Assembly: GCF_016862915.1 (NCBI RefSeq)
Contig: NZ_BONW01000013.1
Span: 310,001 to 374,000, forward strand
DNA length: 64,000 bases
DNA from: Plantactinospora endophytica
GTDB lineage: Bacteria; Actinomycetota; Actinomycetes; Mycobacteriales; Micromonosporaceae
Direction of reading: 5' to 3'
Part shown: positions 25,933-34,900 of the stretch, in pieces
Layout of the letters: every line of letters begins with the position of its first letter
How positions within the stretch are numbered: the first letter of the stretch is position 1
Position numbers and translations under genes: made by a program
Notes under the pieces: generated by a model
Seen by the model: only the letters and a program-made list of their open reading frames with translations
Database searches by the model: none
Told to the model about the DNA's origin: nothing

Positions 25933-26079
25933 CGAAGGTCTCCGACGGCCCGCCGACGCTCGTCGGCTACGACGCAGCCGGGGCGGGGCGGCCGAGCACG
26001 CGCTACCGGACCTGAACCGGGTCGACAGGTGACGGCGCCGCGCCGCGCGGCGGTGGAGTCGGTGCGACACGCGCTCCGG

Positions 26080-27015
26080 TCACCACGACGTGAGGAGGGA
26101 GTCGTCGTGCTCGCGCCGCTGCCATTCTTCGGCGAGGCGGGCGAGCCGACCCGGGCCGGCCATGCCGCGGACGACCGCGACCTTGTCGTCGCGGACGTCC
26201 AGGACCACCACGCCGACGACCCGATCCTCGATCGCGGCGATCACGGCGGGGGAGCCGTTGACCACACCGGCATGCATCGCCAGGGGGCCGCCGACCAGTT
26301 TCCGCTTCGCCCGGGTCGGCTTGAAGCCGGCTCGCAGGGCGGCGGCGACCCGCTCCGGTACCGAGTACCGCAGCAGTTTTCCGGCCTGCCCGGCACCGTC
26401 GGAGATCGCGGTCGCGTCGTCGGTGAGCAGTGCGACCAGTCGTTCGGTGCGGCCGGAGGACGCGGCGTCGACGAAGGCTTCGACGATTCGGCGGGCGGCG
26501 GCGAGGTCGATCTCACCGACGACGCGCTCGGCGGCGATCCGGCGCCGGGCGCGGTGGGCGTACTGCTGGCTCGCGGACTCGGTGATGTCGAGGATCCCGG
26601 CGATCTCCGCGTGCGTGTGGGAGAAGGCCTCGCGCAGGACGTAGACGGCCCGCTCGACCGGCGGGACGCGTTCCATCAGCGTCAGCACCGCCAGGGTCAC
26701 CGATTCGCGCTGCTCGACGGCGTCGGCGGGGCCAAGCATCGGGTCGCCGTCCAGCAGGGGTTCGGGCAGCCAGTCGCCGACCGCCCGTTCGCGGCGCATC
26801 GTCGCCGAACGGAGCCGGTCGAGGGAGAGGTTGGTGAGCACCTTCGTCAGCCACGCCTCGGGGACCTCGATGTGTTCCCGGTCGGCGGCATGCCAGCGCA
26901 GGAACGTGTCCTGCACCGCGTCCTCGGCGTCCGCGGCCGAGCCGAGGAGACGGTACGCGAGCGAGGCCAACCGGTTCCGGTTGGCCTCGAAACGCTCCAT
27001 CGAGGCAATGTCCAT
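26080..27015 (-). CDS. sigJ: ECF41-type RNA polymerase sigma factor with SnoaL-like C-terminal domain (SigJ type)
   Basis: 311 residues. Region 2 is seen at residues 10-75 (LASLAYRLLGSAADAEDAVQDTFLRW) and region 4 at about 110-165 (LREAFSHTHAEIAGILDITESASQQYAHRAR). A SnoaL/NTF2-like extension of about 110 residues follows. The ECF41 hallmark WLPEP lies in the linker, and SDGAGQAGK matches the DGGGK-type motif known to control activity in this group. ECF41 factors lack a separate anti-sigma factor and are linked to an oxidoreductase or similar gene; here an FAD oxidoreductase gene ends 10 bp upstream in the same direction, as expected. Confidence 0.87.
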   Translation of the reverse strand: MDIASMERFEANRNRLASLAYRLLGSAADAEDAVQDTFLRWHAADREHIEVPEAWLTKVLTNLSLDRLRSATMRRERAVGDWLPEPLLDGDPMLGPADAVEQRESVTLAVLTLMERVPPVERAVYVLREAFSHTHAEIAGILDITESASQQYAHRARRRIAAERVVGEIDLAAARRIVEAFVDAASSGRTERLVALLTDDATAISDGAGQAGKLLRYSVPERVAAALRAGFKPTRAKRKLVGGPLAMHAGVVNGSPAVIAAIEDRVVGVVVLDVRDDKVAVVRGMAGPGRLARLAEEWQRREHDDSLLTSW

Positions 27016-27025
27016 GCGGGTCGCG

Positions 27026-28216
27026 TCAGTTGGCGACCGGATGGGCAGTGCGGAGCGGCGCTGTCGTCAGGCGGTGTCTGCGAGCCGGCAGTCCGTACGT
27101 CGGGTTGCTCATGTTCCACGCGGCGCCCCTGAGCACGAATGCCTTCAGGCGCGCTGCCGGACGGCCGCGCAGTGCCCAGGACTTCGCGCGTGCCTCGCCG
27201 TCGACGGCCTGGAAGACGGCGTCCCTGCCGCCGAGACTCACGCAGTTGCCGAGGTATGCCAGCGACGTCTTCGAGATCTTGTGACCGGTCAGGTCCCCGA
27301 CGATCGCTGCCGTCGCCTGCATCCTGGTGAATCCGGCCGAGGCGCACGACATCGGCAGCGGCCTACCGTTGTCGCCGATGGCGTACGCGCTGTCACCGGC
27401 GGCGTAGACCTCCGGGTGCGAGACGGAGCGCATCATCCGGTCGACCGTGATCCGACCGTCGTCCTCGACCCTGAGCCCGCTGGCGGCGGCGATGGGATGG
27501 ACGGCGAAACCGGCCGCCCACACCGACGCGTCGGCGGCGAAGACGGTGCCGTCGGCGGCGACGGCACCGGATTCCTCGACGCGCGTGATGGTGGTGTGCT
27601 GGTGGACGGCGATGCCGAACCGGTCGAAGGCGCGCAGTAGGTGACGACGCCCCTTCGGGCCCAGCCAACCGCCCAGCTCGCCGCTGGTGGCGAGGGTGAC
27701 CCGGAGCCCGGGACGGGATTCGGCGATCTCGGTGGCGACCTCGATCGCGGTCAGGTTGCCGCCGACGACCAGCACCGTTCCGTCCTCGCCCAGCTCGTCC
27801 AGACGGCGGCGCAGCCGCAGCGCCGCCGGCCGTCCGGCGACGTCGAAGGCGTGCTCGTGCACGCCCGGCACGCCCTGGTCGCCGACGGTGCTGCCGAGCG
27901 TGTAGAGAAGGGTGTCGTACTCGATCCGGTCCTCGCCCTCTCCGCCGGTCACGGTGACGGTTCGCTGCCCGGCGTCGACGGCGGTGACGCGCGCCAGTCG
28001 TAGCCGGATGCCGGTGCCCGCGAACATCTCCGCCAGCCCGTGGCGACGCGGCTCCTGGCCGGCCGCGAGCTGGTGCAGGCGCATCCGCTCGACGAAGTCG
28101 GGTTCGGCGTTGACCACGGTGATCTCGAAGTCGTCCGGGTGGAGGTGGCGGGCAAGGTATCCGGCTGCGGAGGCTCCGGCGTACCCGGCGCCGAGGACGG
28201 TGATGCGGTGCCGCAT
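27026..28216 (-). CDS. FAD-dependent NAD(P)H oxidoreductase (NDH-2 / AIF-like)
   Basis: 396 residues. An FAD-binding Rossmann motif GAGYAGASAAGYLA begins at residue 8, a second dinucleotide fold follows near residue 157 (VVGGNLTAIEVATEIAE), and the flavin-contacting VYAAGDSAYA lies near 285. This is the two-dinucleotide-binding-domain fold of type II NADH dehydrogenases and ferredoxin reductases. ATG 28216 has GGGAG eight bases upstream; the longer frame to 29101 is not coding-like. It precedes the ECF41 sigma gene by 10 bp, and a candidate ECF promoter lies just upstream, so the sigma factor may drive its own operon. Confidence 0.85.
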   Translation of the reverse strand: MRHRITVLGAGYAGASAAGYLARHLHPDDFEITVVNAEPDFVERMRLHQLAAGQEPRRHGLAEMFAGTGIRLRLARVTAVDAGQRTVTVTGGEGEDRIEYDTLLYTLGSTVGDQGVPGVHEHAFDVAGRPAALRLRRRLDELGEDGTVLVVGGNLTAIEVATEIAESRPGLRVTLATSGELGGWLGPKGRRHLLRAFDRFGIAVHQHTTITRVEESGAVAADGTVFAADASVWAAGFAVHPIAAASGLRVEDDGRITVDRMMRSVSHPEVYAAGDSAYAIGDNGRPLPMSCASAGFTRMQATAAIVGDLTGHKISKTSLAYLGNCVSLGGRDAVFQAVDGEARAKSWALRGRPAARLKAFVLRGAAWNMSNPTYGLPARRHRLTTAPLRTAHPVAN

Positions 28217-28248
28217 GTCTCTGCTCCCGTCTGTTCGCGTGCCTTCTG

Positions 28249-28275
28249 AACGGGACGGCACCCGAATTGCTGACA
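28249..28275 (-). promoter_or_regulatory. Candidate ECF41-type promoter of the oxidoreductase-sigJ operon
   Basis: On the minus strand TGTCAGC, a 16-base spacer and CGTT, close to the ECF41 pattern as I recall it (TGTCACA, about 16 bases, CGTC). It lies about 33 bases before the ATG at 28216. Confidence 0.4.
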
Positions 28276-28650
28276 GAACCCGGCTATGACGTGGGTCACC
28301 ACCATCTGGGCGGCGGTTGCCCGCCCGCCGGGCCGGCGCCCCCTGTCCGTGCCCGTGCCCGTGCCTGTGGAGCACCGCGACCGCGCGGCACCGGCATTGA
28401 TAACGGAAAACTGCTCTTGGGTTTCTTTGGCGGGCAATCCGATTCCCTCCCGCGAAAACTGTTATCAGGCGCCGCTGTACGAGTCGGGCTTTGTGGAACC
28501 TGTCCGCATTGGGCGATGGGATGCTCGGCCCGTTATGCATTGACATCCACCTCTTGAATGACTCGAAACAATCTGGCAATATGTCGTACGTCCGCCTGAG
28601 CGGCTCCTCCGTGTCCCACTTGACGTCCTCGGGGCAATCCGGGCCAATCA

Positions 28651-28664
28651 TGTTAGCGGTAACA
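28651..28664. promoter_or_regulatory. LacI-type operator upstream of the arabinofuranosidase gene
   Basis: TGTTAGCGGTAACA has perfect 5-bp arms around GCGG and resembles, from memory, TGTTAGCGCTAACA-type sites found before actinomycete hemicellulase genes. It lies 145 bp before the GH62 start. Confidence 0.55.
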
Positions 28665-28808
28665 CCGTTCGGTTCCCGTACCCCCGGAAGGACAGATCGC
28701 CGGCCACCCCGCGCCTCTGCCCGTGCCCGTTCCGGGAATGCGAGGAACGCCACCACTCCCACCCGTGGCTCACCGCGCCCCGGGTGGTTCGGGTAAAGGA
28801 GAAACACC

Positions 28809-30371
28809 ATGGATGTCGTGGCGCAGGCGCCACCAGTTCCGCCGGCTCCAGGGCCGGCCCGCCAGAGTACGGTCCGCGTTCCGCGACGCCGCGGGCGGTT
28901 TGCGCTCGTCGTCGCCCTGGTGGCCGCCCTCGTCGCCACCGCTGCGGTCGCCTTCGGTCCGGCGCCGGCATCGGCGGCGACGGTCGACACGAGCGCGTGG
29001 TACGTGTTGGTCAACCGCAACAGCGGCAAGGCCCTGGACGTGTACAACCTCGCCACGAACGACGGTGCGCGGATCGTGCAGTGGGCGCGGAACAACGGCA
29101 ACCAGCAGCAGTGGCAGTTCGTGGACTCGGGCGGCGGCTACTACCGGCTGCGGTCGCGGCTGTCCGGCAAGGTGCTGGACGTCTACAACTGGTCGACCGC
29201 CAACGGTGCCAGCATCGTGCAGTGGGCCGACAGCAACGGGGCGAACCAGCAGTTCCGGTTGGCCGACTCCGACGGCGGCTACGTCCGGCTGATCAACCGG
29301 AACAGCAACAAGACGGTGGAGGTGCAGGGCGCCTCGACCGCCGACGGCGGGAACGTCGTGCAGTACGACGACTGGAACGGCAACAACCAGCAGTGGCAAC
29401 TCGTCCGCGTCGACGGTGGCGGCACCCCCACCACGCCGCCGACGACACCGCCGCCGTCGGGCACCTGCAACCTTCCGTCGACGTACCGCTGGACGTCCAC
29501 CGGCGCGCTGGCGCAACCGAGGTCGGGGTGGGTCTCGCTCAAGGACTTCACCTACGCCCCCTACAACGGCGGGCATCTGGTCTACGCGACGACGCACGAC
29601 ACGGGTACGACCTGGGGCTCGATGAACTTCAGCGTCTTCTCGAACTGGTCCAACATGGGCTCGGCCAGCCAGAACGCGATGTCCTCGGCCACCGTCGCGC
29701 CCACCCTCTTCTACTTCGCCCCGAGGAACATCTGGGTACTCGCCTACCAGTGGGGTGGGACCGCCTTCTCCTACCGGACGTCGAGCAACCCCACGAACGC
29801 GAATGGCTGGTCCTCGCCGCAGACGCTCTTCACCGGAAGCATCTCCAACTCCAGTACCGGGCCCATCGACCAGACCCTCATCGGCGACGGCACGAACATG
29901 TACCTCTTCTTCGCCGGAGACAACGGCAGGATCTACCGGGCCAGCATGCCGATCGGTAACTTCCCGGGCAGCTTCGGCTCCAGCTACACGACGATCATGA
30001 CCGACTCGACGAACAACCTCTTCGAAGGAGTTCAGGTCTACAAGCTCCAGGGCCAGAACCGGTACCTCATGCTCGTCGAGGCGATCGGCTCCCAGGGCCG
30101 CTACTTCCGGTCGTTCACCGCCACCAGCCTCGGCGGCTCCTGGACCCCACAGGCCACGAGCGAGAGCAGTCCCTTCGCCGGCAAGGCCAACAGCGGCGCC
30201 ACCTGGACCAACGACATCAGCCACGGCGAACTGATCCGCAGCAACGCGGACCAGACCATGACGGTCGACCCCTGCAACCTGCAACTGCTCTACCAGGGAC
30301 GTTCGCCCAACTCCGGTGGCGACTACGGTCTCCTGCCCTACCGGCCGGGTCTGCTGACCCTGCAACGCTGA
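28809..30371 (+). CDS. Secreted alpha-L-arabinofuranosidase, CBM13 (ricin-type) plus GH62
   Basis: 520 residues. A long basic N-region and a hydrophobic segment (residues 32-52, ending PAPASAA) direct secretion. Residues 60-200 are a CBM13 beta-trefoil with three Q-x-W-type units (QQWQF, QQFRL, QQWQL) that would bind xylan or galactose-type sugars. A Gly/Thr/Pro linker leads to a GH62 catalytic domain at 215-520, a five-bladed propeller enzyme that removes arabinose from arabinoxylan. Landmarks are [11 protein letters not shown] (base Asp, about 244), GPIDQT (about 351) and FEGVQVYK with VEAIG, which hold the candidate acid Glu. AAGGAG lies seven bases before the ATG. Confidence 0.9.
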   Translation: MDVVAQAPPVPPAPGPARQSTVRVPRRRGRFALVVALVAALVATAAVAFGPAPASAATVDTSAWYVLVNRNSGKALDVYNLATNDGARIVQWARNNGNQQQWQFVDSGGGYYRLRSRLSGKVLDVYNWSTANGASIVQWADSNGANQQFRLADSDGGYVRLINRNSNKTVEVQGASTADGGNVVQYDDWNGNNQQWQLVRVDGGGTPTTPPTTPPPSGTCNLPSTYRWTSTGALAQPRSGWVSLKDFTYAPYNGGHLVYATTHDTGTTWGSMNFSVFSNWSNMGSASQNAMSSATVAPTLFYFAPRNIWVLAYQWGGTAFSYRTSSNPTNANGWSSPQTLFTGSISNSSTGPIDQTLIGDGTNMYLFFAGDNGRIYRASMPIGNFPGSFGSSYTTIMTDSTNNLFEGVQVYKLQGQNRYLMLVEAIGSQGRYFRSFTATSLGGSWTPQATSESSPFAGKANSGATWTNDISHGELIRSNADQTMTVDPCNLQLLYQGRSPNSGGDYGLLPYRPGLLTLQR

Positions 30372-30382
30372 TGAGGTGACAC

Positions 30383-30399
30383 AGGTCCGGCTCGGACCT
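30383..30399 (+). terminator. Compact hairpin after the GH62 gene
   Basis: AGGTCCG and CGGACCT arms with a three-base loop, 11 bp after the stop codon. Confidence 0.55.
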
Positions 30400-30484
30400 T
30401 CCCGGTCGTTCGCGGGCGACGGCGTGTGCCGGCTCGGGTGAGCGTCGTCGCGGCCGGCGATCAGGATCGGGTGGAGCTGGCGCG

Positions 30485-30514
30485 GGCGGGCTCGGTTGCA
30501 CGGCCGAGCCCGCC
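30485..30514 (-). terminator. Perfect 11-bp hairpin before the convergent hydrolase gene end
   Basis: GGCGGGCTCGG and CCGAGCCCGCC arms with an 8-base loop, in the gap between convergent genes; it most likely ends the hydrolase transcript. Confidence 0.55.
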
Positions 30515-30607
30515 TCGGGCCGGCCAGCGCGTCTGGTCGGCGCTCGACCCCGGCCTGACCACCACACGTACCGGCGCTGTTCCGCTCGCCCCGGACGCCC
30601 GCGACGA

Positions 30608-31483
30608 TCAGGCGCCGTCGAGTACCTCGCGAAGCCGCGCCGCGAACTCCTCGGGCTTGCCCGCGTAACCGAGCTGACCACCGAGGAAGCCGCCGTGGTG
30701 GCTGGGGAACACGGCAGCCTCCTGACCGAGCAGCGCCGCGATGCCCAGGGCGGTACGCGCCGTGTACGTCTCCGCCGACTCCTCGCCGACCGCGATCACG
30801 ATCCGGGTCGGTGCCGCGTTGAGCACGCTCGCGTCGGGCCGGTAGTCGGTGACCGCCCACGAGTTCTTCGACAGCAGCGGATCGTCGCGCGTACCGTCGT
30901 CGTCGGTCGACATGCCGAACATCGCCGGATCGGGCGCCGGCTGCGCGAAGTATGCCTCGGTGAATTCGCCCTGCCAGGACGTCATCGCGATGAACGCGGC
31001 CATGCCCGCGCCGGTGCCCTTCGTCTGGTACGCCTCGTGGAAGGCTGCGCGGGCGCGCTCGGCGGCCGTGGCGTCGGGAAGTACGGCGTTGATCGGCGGC
31101 TCGTGCGCCACCAGCGTGACGACGTCGCCGGGGTAGGCCGCGACCCACTCCAGGGCGGTCACCGCACCGCCGCTGCTGGCGAACACGTCGACCGGACCGG
31201 CGCCGAGCGCCTCGACCAGCAGGTGCAGGTCGCCGGCCTGCTGCTGCGGCGTGTGGTCGAACCGGCCGTCGTTGCGGACGCTGCGGCCCAGCCCGCGCGG
31301 GTCGTAGGTGACGACCGTGCGGTCCGTGAAGTGTGCGGCGAGCGCTTCGAAGCCCTCCGCCGTCATCGGCTGCCCGATCATGAGCAACGCGGGATGCCCG
31401 CCGACCGGGGGCAGCGGGCCACGGACGTCGTAGACCAGGTCGACGCCGGGTACGGCGAGAGTATGCGTCTGGATATTCGTCAT
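30608..31483 (-). CDS. Alpha/beta-hydrolase fold protein
   Basis: 291 residues. The fold is visible from the oxyanion region MIGQPM, the strand VVTYDPRGLGRS, the nucleophile elbow VFASSGGAV (Ser at about residue 106) and the catalytic His in FPSHHGGFLGG near residue 268. The elbow has Ala and Gly around the Ser, as in the haloperoxidase/esterase-like group. I chose ATG 31483 because it precedes the first strand of the domain; no strong ribosome site is seen. It diverges from a PadR regulator 157 bp away, which could control it. The substrate is unknown. Confidence 0.8.
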   Translation of the reverse strand: MTNIQTHTLAVPGVDLVYDVRGPLPPVGGHPALLMIGQPMTAEGFEALAAHFTDRTVVTYDPRGLGRSVRNDGRFDHTPQQQAGDLHLLVEALGAGPVDVFASSGGAVTALEWVAAYPGDVVTLVAHEPPINAVLPDATAAERARAAFHEAYQTKGTGAGMAAFIAMTSWQGEFTEAYFAQPAPDPAMFGMSTDDDGTRDDPLLSKNSWAVTDYRPDASVLNAAPTRIVIAVGEESAETYTARTALGIAALLGQEAAVFPSHHGGFLGGQLGYAGKPEEFAARLREVLDGA

Positions 31484-31603
31484 GCCGGTGAGCCTACGGT
31501 CGGTGAGGAGGGATCGTGGTGCGGTGGGCGCAGGTCGCCGACCGCGCTCGACCAGCACCTTCCGTGGGTCGGCCGGGCTCCGTCGCCCGGTTCGGAGACA
31601 CGC

Positions 31604-31634
31604 TTGACTAATACATCGATCATCTAGATATAGT
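31604..31634 (+). promoter_or_regulatory. Sigma-70-like promoter of the PadR gene
   Basis: TTGACT at 31604-31609, with TATAGT at 31629-31634 (spacer 19) or GATATA at 31627-31632 (spacer 17). A start site about seven bases further on falls on or next to the ATG at 31641, so the transcript may be leaderless. The A/T-rich TCTAGATA over the -10 could also bind the regulator. Confidence 0.5.
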
Positions 31635-31640
31635 GGTGTC

Positions 31641-32000
31641 ATGAGTCGAAAGAAGCCGGGGCTGCCGATGCGCGAGCCCACCTACTTCATCCTGGCCGCC
31701 CTTCAGGACGAGCCGTTGCACGGCTACGCGATCGTCAAGCAGGCGGAGGAGTTGTCCGGCGGACGGGTACGCCTGTTGGCGGGCACTCTCTACGCCGCGT
31801 TGGACCGGCTCACCAGCGAAGAGATGGTGCGGGTGGCGGAAGAGTCGGTGGTCAACGGCCGCGCCCGCCGCACCTACGAGCTGACCGAGCAGGGGCTGGT
31901 GGCACTGCGCGAGGAAGCGGAGCGGATGGCGGCAGCCGCACAGGCGGTACGCGGTCGGCAGGTGCGGTCGGTCGCGGCGGTTCGGACGGTGCTGACGTGA
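31641..32000 (+). CDS. PadR-family transcriptional regulator
   Basis: 119 residues with the PadR winged helix: PTYFILAALQDEPLHGYAIVKQAEELSGGRVRLLAGTLYAALDRLTSEEMV, then the wing ARRTYELTEQG, and a short C-terminal dimerisation helix. PadR proteins repress transporters or stress genes and release on binding small aromatic or drug-like ligands. The stop overlaps the GTG of the following membrane-protein gene, a frequent PadR partnership in actinomycetes. Confidence 0.87.
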   Translation: MSRKKPGLPMREPTYFILAALQDEPLHGYAIVKQAEELSGGRVRLLAGTLYAALDRLTSEEMVRVAEESVVNGRARRTYELTEQGLVALREEAERMAAAAQAVRGRQVRSVAAVRTVLT

Positions 32001-32899
32001 CCGACCTCGAACGTCGTTACCGGTGGCTGCTGAAGGCGTACCCGCGCTCCTACCGCGAGTACCGCGCGGACGAGATCCTGGAGATCGTGCTGGCCGGCGC
32101 CGACGAGAAGCAGCGGCGGCCGAGCGTACGGGAATCGTGGGCTCTGGTGGTCGGCGGTCTGCGCGCCCGCACCGGCGTGGACCGACTCGACGCCCGGGCA
32201 GCCCGTTCCTCCACGTTGCGGCTGTGCACCCTGGCACTACTCATCTACGGGCTGACGCGTTGGACCGAAACGCCGATTTCCTGGCTTGCGGCTCTGTCGT
32301 CCGAGCACCCGTATCCCATACTCCCGTGGCACGTCGTCATGCCCACGACGCTGGCCATCGCGATCCTCATGACGGCGTGGGGTAGGTACAGGTCGGCGTT
32401 CGGCGCAATGGTGGTGGCGGTGCTGACGTCGCTCTGGGAGGTCAAGCCGTGGTCGTCCCCCGGCCGCGCCGAATACTTCTGGTACGGGTCGGACACCCTT
32501 GTCTGGTCTCTGCTGCTGCCCTTGCTGGCCCTGCTCCCACTGCTCCGGGCGCCACGAAGGGCCGTGACGAGGCCGTGGATCTGGCCCCTGCTCGGCGTGC
32601 TGGCAGTCGCGGCATCGACGCCAAATCCGATCAACGGTTGGTCGGACGCTCCGACGATGTCCCTCTACGCGTTCGCGCTGCTGGCTGTCGTCGCCGCGCC
32701 GATCGACGCACGGATGCCGGCTGTCGCCTTCACGCTTCTCCTGGTCCCGGCCCTGACCCGCGCCACATTCCACGTGCTCATCGTCGGAAAGGCCCCGGTG
32801 CTCAGCATTTCCGGTACCCCGCTGCTCATTCTCGTCGGACTCATGGCGGCCACGCTCGCCGCCGGCATGATCGCGGGCCGCCGCCAGGCCCGCGTGTAG
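31997..32899 (+). CDS. PadR-associated integral membrane protein of unknown function
   Basis: 300 residues. The cytoplasmic N-terminus ERRYRWLLKAYPRSYREYRADEILEIVL is a short helical motif often found in membrane proteins encoded next to PadR regulators. About seven membrane segments follow from residue 75 onwards. The GTG start overlaps the PadR stop (GTGA), so the proteins are made in step. No transporter or enzyme motif is recognisable. It may be part of a PadR-governed envelope-stress or export system, but that is only an inference from the pairing. Confidence 0.72.
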   Translation: MTDLERRYRWLLKAYPRSYREYRADEILEIVLAGADEKQRRPSVRESWALVVGGLRARTGVDRLDARAARSSTLRLCTLALLIYGLTRWTETPISWLAALSSEHPYPILPWHVVMPTTLAIAILMTAWGRYRSAFGAMVVAVLTSLWEVKPWSSPGRAEYFWYGSDTLVWSLLLPLLALLPLLRAPRRAVTRPWIWPLLGVLAVAASTPNPINGWSDAPTMSLYAFALLAVVAAPIDARMPAVAFTLLLVPALTRATFHVLIVGKAPVLSISGTPLLILVGLMAATLAAGMIAGRRQARV

Positions 32900-32955
32900 A
32901 CCCGGAAGTCGTCACCGCCTCCCCGGCCACCGACCGCGGCGGCACCGCATACGCA

Positions 32956-32986
32956 CCAGGCCACGCCCGAGCGGGGCGTGGCCTGG
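32956..32986. terminator. Strong bidirectional hairpin between convergent genes
   Basis: CCAGGCCACGCCC and GGGCGTGGCCTGG are perfect 13-bp arms around a 5-base loop, between the convergent membrane-protein and serine-hydrolase stops. Confidence 0.8.
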
Positions 32987-33021
32987 CGCGTGTCCCACCT
33001 GCTCGACGACGGGCCGGATGT

Positions 33022-34314
33022 CTAGTCGTCGATCGCCTGGTACGTCGTGGTCCAGAAGTCGTGGATGAGGCGTGCCGCGTTCGGGACGGACATTCCGACC
33101 TGGGTGAGCAGGATTCCGGTGAGCTGGTTGTCGGGGTCGGCGTAACTGGAGGTGCCGCTACCGCCGTCCCAGCCGAACTGGCCGACGGGCGCGTAGTCGC
33201 CACGGTAGGTGCGGACGGCCATTCCGAAGCCCCAGCCGCCGTGCTGGCCCTGGCCGAACGAGATGTGGACGTTGTCGCGGGCCATGGCGGTCCGGGCGGC
33301 CTGCTGCTCGGGGGTGAGCCGGTTGGTGGTCATCAGCTCGACGGCGGGTCGGGACAGGATCCGCTGGTTGCCGTGCGTGCCGTGGTTGAGCAGCATCCGG
33401 AAGTAGGCGTGGTAGTCGTCGACGGTGGAGACCAGTCCACCGCCGCCGCCGGGGAACGCCGGAGGCTGGCCCCACCGTCCGCCCGCAGCCTCGTCCCACA
33501 CCGTGAACTCACCGGTCTGTGGGTTGGGGGCGTAGAGGATCGGCAGTCGGTCGATCTTGTCGGCGGGTACGTAAAACCCGGTGTCTTTCATACCCAGCGG
33601 GTCGAAGACGCGTTCGCGCAGGAAGGTCTCGAACGGCTGGCCGGTGACGCGGGCGACGAGGACGCCGAGAAGGTCGCTGCCGATGTGGTACTGCCAGCGT
33701 TCTCCGGGCTGGTGCATGAGCGGAAGTGTGCCGAGGCGGCGCAGCCACTCGTCGGGCTCGGGCATCGGCTCCGGAAGGTCGGGGGTGAGGCCCTGTTCGA
33801 AGATCGCGCCCATGATCGGGGTGCCGAGGGAGGTCATGTCCATGCCGAGCCCGAACGTGGAGGTCAGCACGTCCCGTACGATGATCGGCCGCCGGGCGGG
33901 CACCGTGTCGTCGAGCGGGCCGTCGATCCGTTTGAGTACCTGCCGGTCGGCGAGTTCGGGTAGCCACGGTTCCACCGGGTCGTCGAGCCGGAGCCGGCAC
34001 TCGTCGAGCAGGACCATCGCCGCCGCGATCGATACCGGCTTGGACGTCGACGCCATCCGGAAGATGGTGTCCCGGCGCATCGGCGCGCCGCCGTCGTGCC
34101 GCATCGTCCCGATCGCTTCGACGTGCGTCTCGCCGCCCCGGCTGACCAGGGCGACCAGCCCGGGAATCGTCCCGGAGTCGACGTGCCGGACCAGTACGTC
34201 GCGCAGTCTGCGCAGCCCTGCTCCGGAGAAACCGCTGCGCCGGTCGGCAAGGGTGGTGGACCTGGTGGTCCGTTCGTCCGCGAGTCGTGCCGAGGAGGTG
34301 CTGTTCTTCGTCAT
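33022..34314 (-). CDS. Serine hydrolase, class C beta-lactamase/esterase family
   Basis: 430 residues. The S-x-x-K nucleophile motif appears as MASTSK near residue 98, the Y-x-x position as QYHIGSD near residue 212, and a Gly-rich WDGGSGTSSY near residue 390 stands where the third motif is expected. This fits family VIII esterases and penicillin-binding-protein-like hydrolases rather than a true beta-lactamase. No signal peptide is visible, so it is likely intracellular. ATG 34314 is chosen before the first domain helix; the frame upstream to 34728 is not coding-like. Three CTGACAC-type heptamers lie just upstream. Confidence 0.82.
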   Translation of the reverse strand: MTKNSTSSARLADERTTRSTTLADRRSGFSGAGLRRLRDVLVRHVDSGTIPGLVALVSRGGETHVEAIGTMRHDGGAPMRRDTIFRMASTSKPVSIAAAMVLLDECRLRLDDPVEPWLPELADRQVLKRIDGPLDDTVPARRPIIVRDVLTSTFGLGMDMTSLGTPIMGAIFEQGLTPDLPEPMPEPDEWLRRLGTLPLMHQPGERWQYHIGSDLLGVLVARVTGQPFETFLRERVFDPLGMKDTGFYVPADKIDRLPILYAPNPQTGEFTVWDEAAGGRWGQPPAFPGGGGGLVSTVDDYHAYFRMLLNHGTHGNQRILSRPAVELMTTNRLTPEQQAARTAMARDNVHISFGQGQHGGWGFGMAVRTYRGDYAPVGQFGWDGGSGTSSYADPDNQLTGILLTQVGMSVPNAARLIHDFWTTTYQAIDD

Positions 34315-34900
34315 GCGACCACCATCGGCGTCCGGCCCGCCACGCCACTGACACGTCCCTGACACGATCACTGACGCGTGGTGCAACTCGGCGGCGCGCG
34401 GCGGAACCGACCTCGATCCAGCCGTTCGATGGGATGGTCGGGGATGCGCGATGTCGTCACGGTGGAGCCGGCGACGGGCGGGGTCGCCGCAGGCCGTCGG
34501 CCTCGACGCGGCAGTGCGCGTCGGGGAGGAGCCGGCCCCGAATCGGTTCGGAATGGCCGGACAGGATGTCCGACGGCTCGTGAGTCGGCGCGTCGAGACT
34601 GACCGGCGGGTAGACCCGACTCGCACCGACCGGCGATGGGTGGCCTCGCCAGCGCCATCGTCTCTCCGCGAAAGCCGGTGACCCCATTTCGAACTGCTCT
34701 CGCAGTCGTTCCCTAACGCATGTCGCATTCTGCGGTTGTTGGGCAGAGCCGTAGGTGCCTCGCTTGTCGGGCAGCACTTTCCGGCGAAGCCTGTCGTGCG
34801 GTGCCCACCCTCGAAAGGCGTCGTAGCGCGGTGCGTCCATCGGGGGGTTCCGCACGTTCGGGTGAGGTACGGTCGACAATTGGCGGGATATTGTCTGGCC
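34315..34900. other. Intergenic region between divergent serine hydrolase and GGDEF-EAL genes
   Basis: No gene is supported. It holds the heptamer direct repeats at 34348-34377 near the left gene and a stretch of lower G+C from about 34680 to 34900 before the right gene. Short frames crossing it have atypical codon use. Confidence 0.5.
34348..34377 (-). repeat. Three direct heptamers upstream of the serine hydrolase
   Basis: CTGACAC at 34348 and 34359 and CTGACGC at 34371 (G[T/C]GTCAG on the minus strand), spaced 11 and 12 bases apart, about one helical turn. This geometry is that of SARP-type activator sites, but the regulator is unknown. Confidence 0.6.

Larger units (their letters stand above)
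28217..28808. other. Long divergent intergenic region, lower G+C than its surroundings
   Basis: No gene is supported. It holds the candidate ECF promoter on the left, an inverted repeat TGATAAC/GTTATCA (28398-28404 and 28461-28467), each arm beside a copy of GAAAACTG, and the operator at 28651. The ribosome binding site AAAGGAG precedes the arabinofuranosidase ATG. The lower G+C between about 28390 and 28670 is typical of regulatory rather than coding DNA here. Confidence 0.6.

Noticed and set aside
28217-29101. N-terminal extension of the FAD oxidoreductase frame to 29101
   Set aside because: It runs through the low-G+C intergenic region and under the GH62 signal-peptide region with atypical codons. 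The ATG at 28216 has a good ribosome site and directly precedes the FAD motif.
33022-34314. Calling the serine hydrolase a beta-lactamase resistance gene
   Set aside because: It has S-x-x-K but no signal peptide and no exact Y-x-N; the sequence fits esterase/PBP-like relatives, so a resistance label is unsupported.
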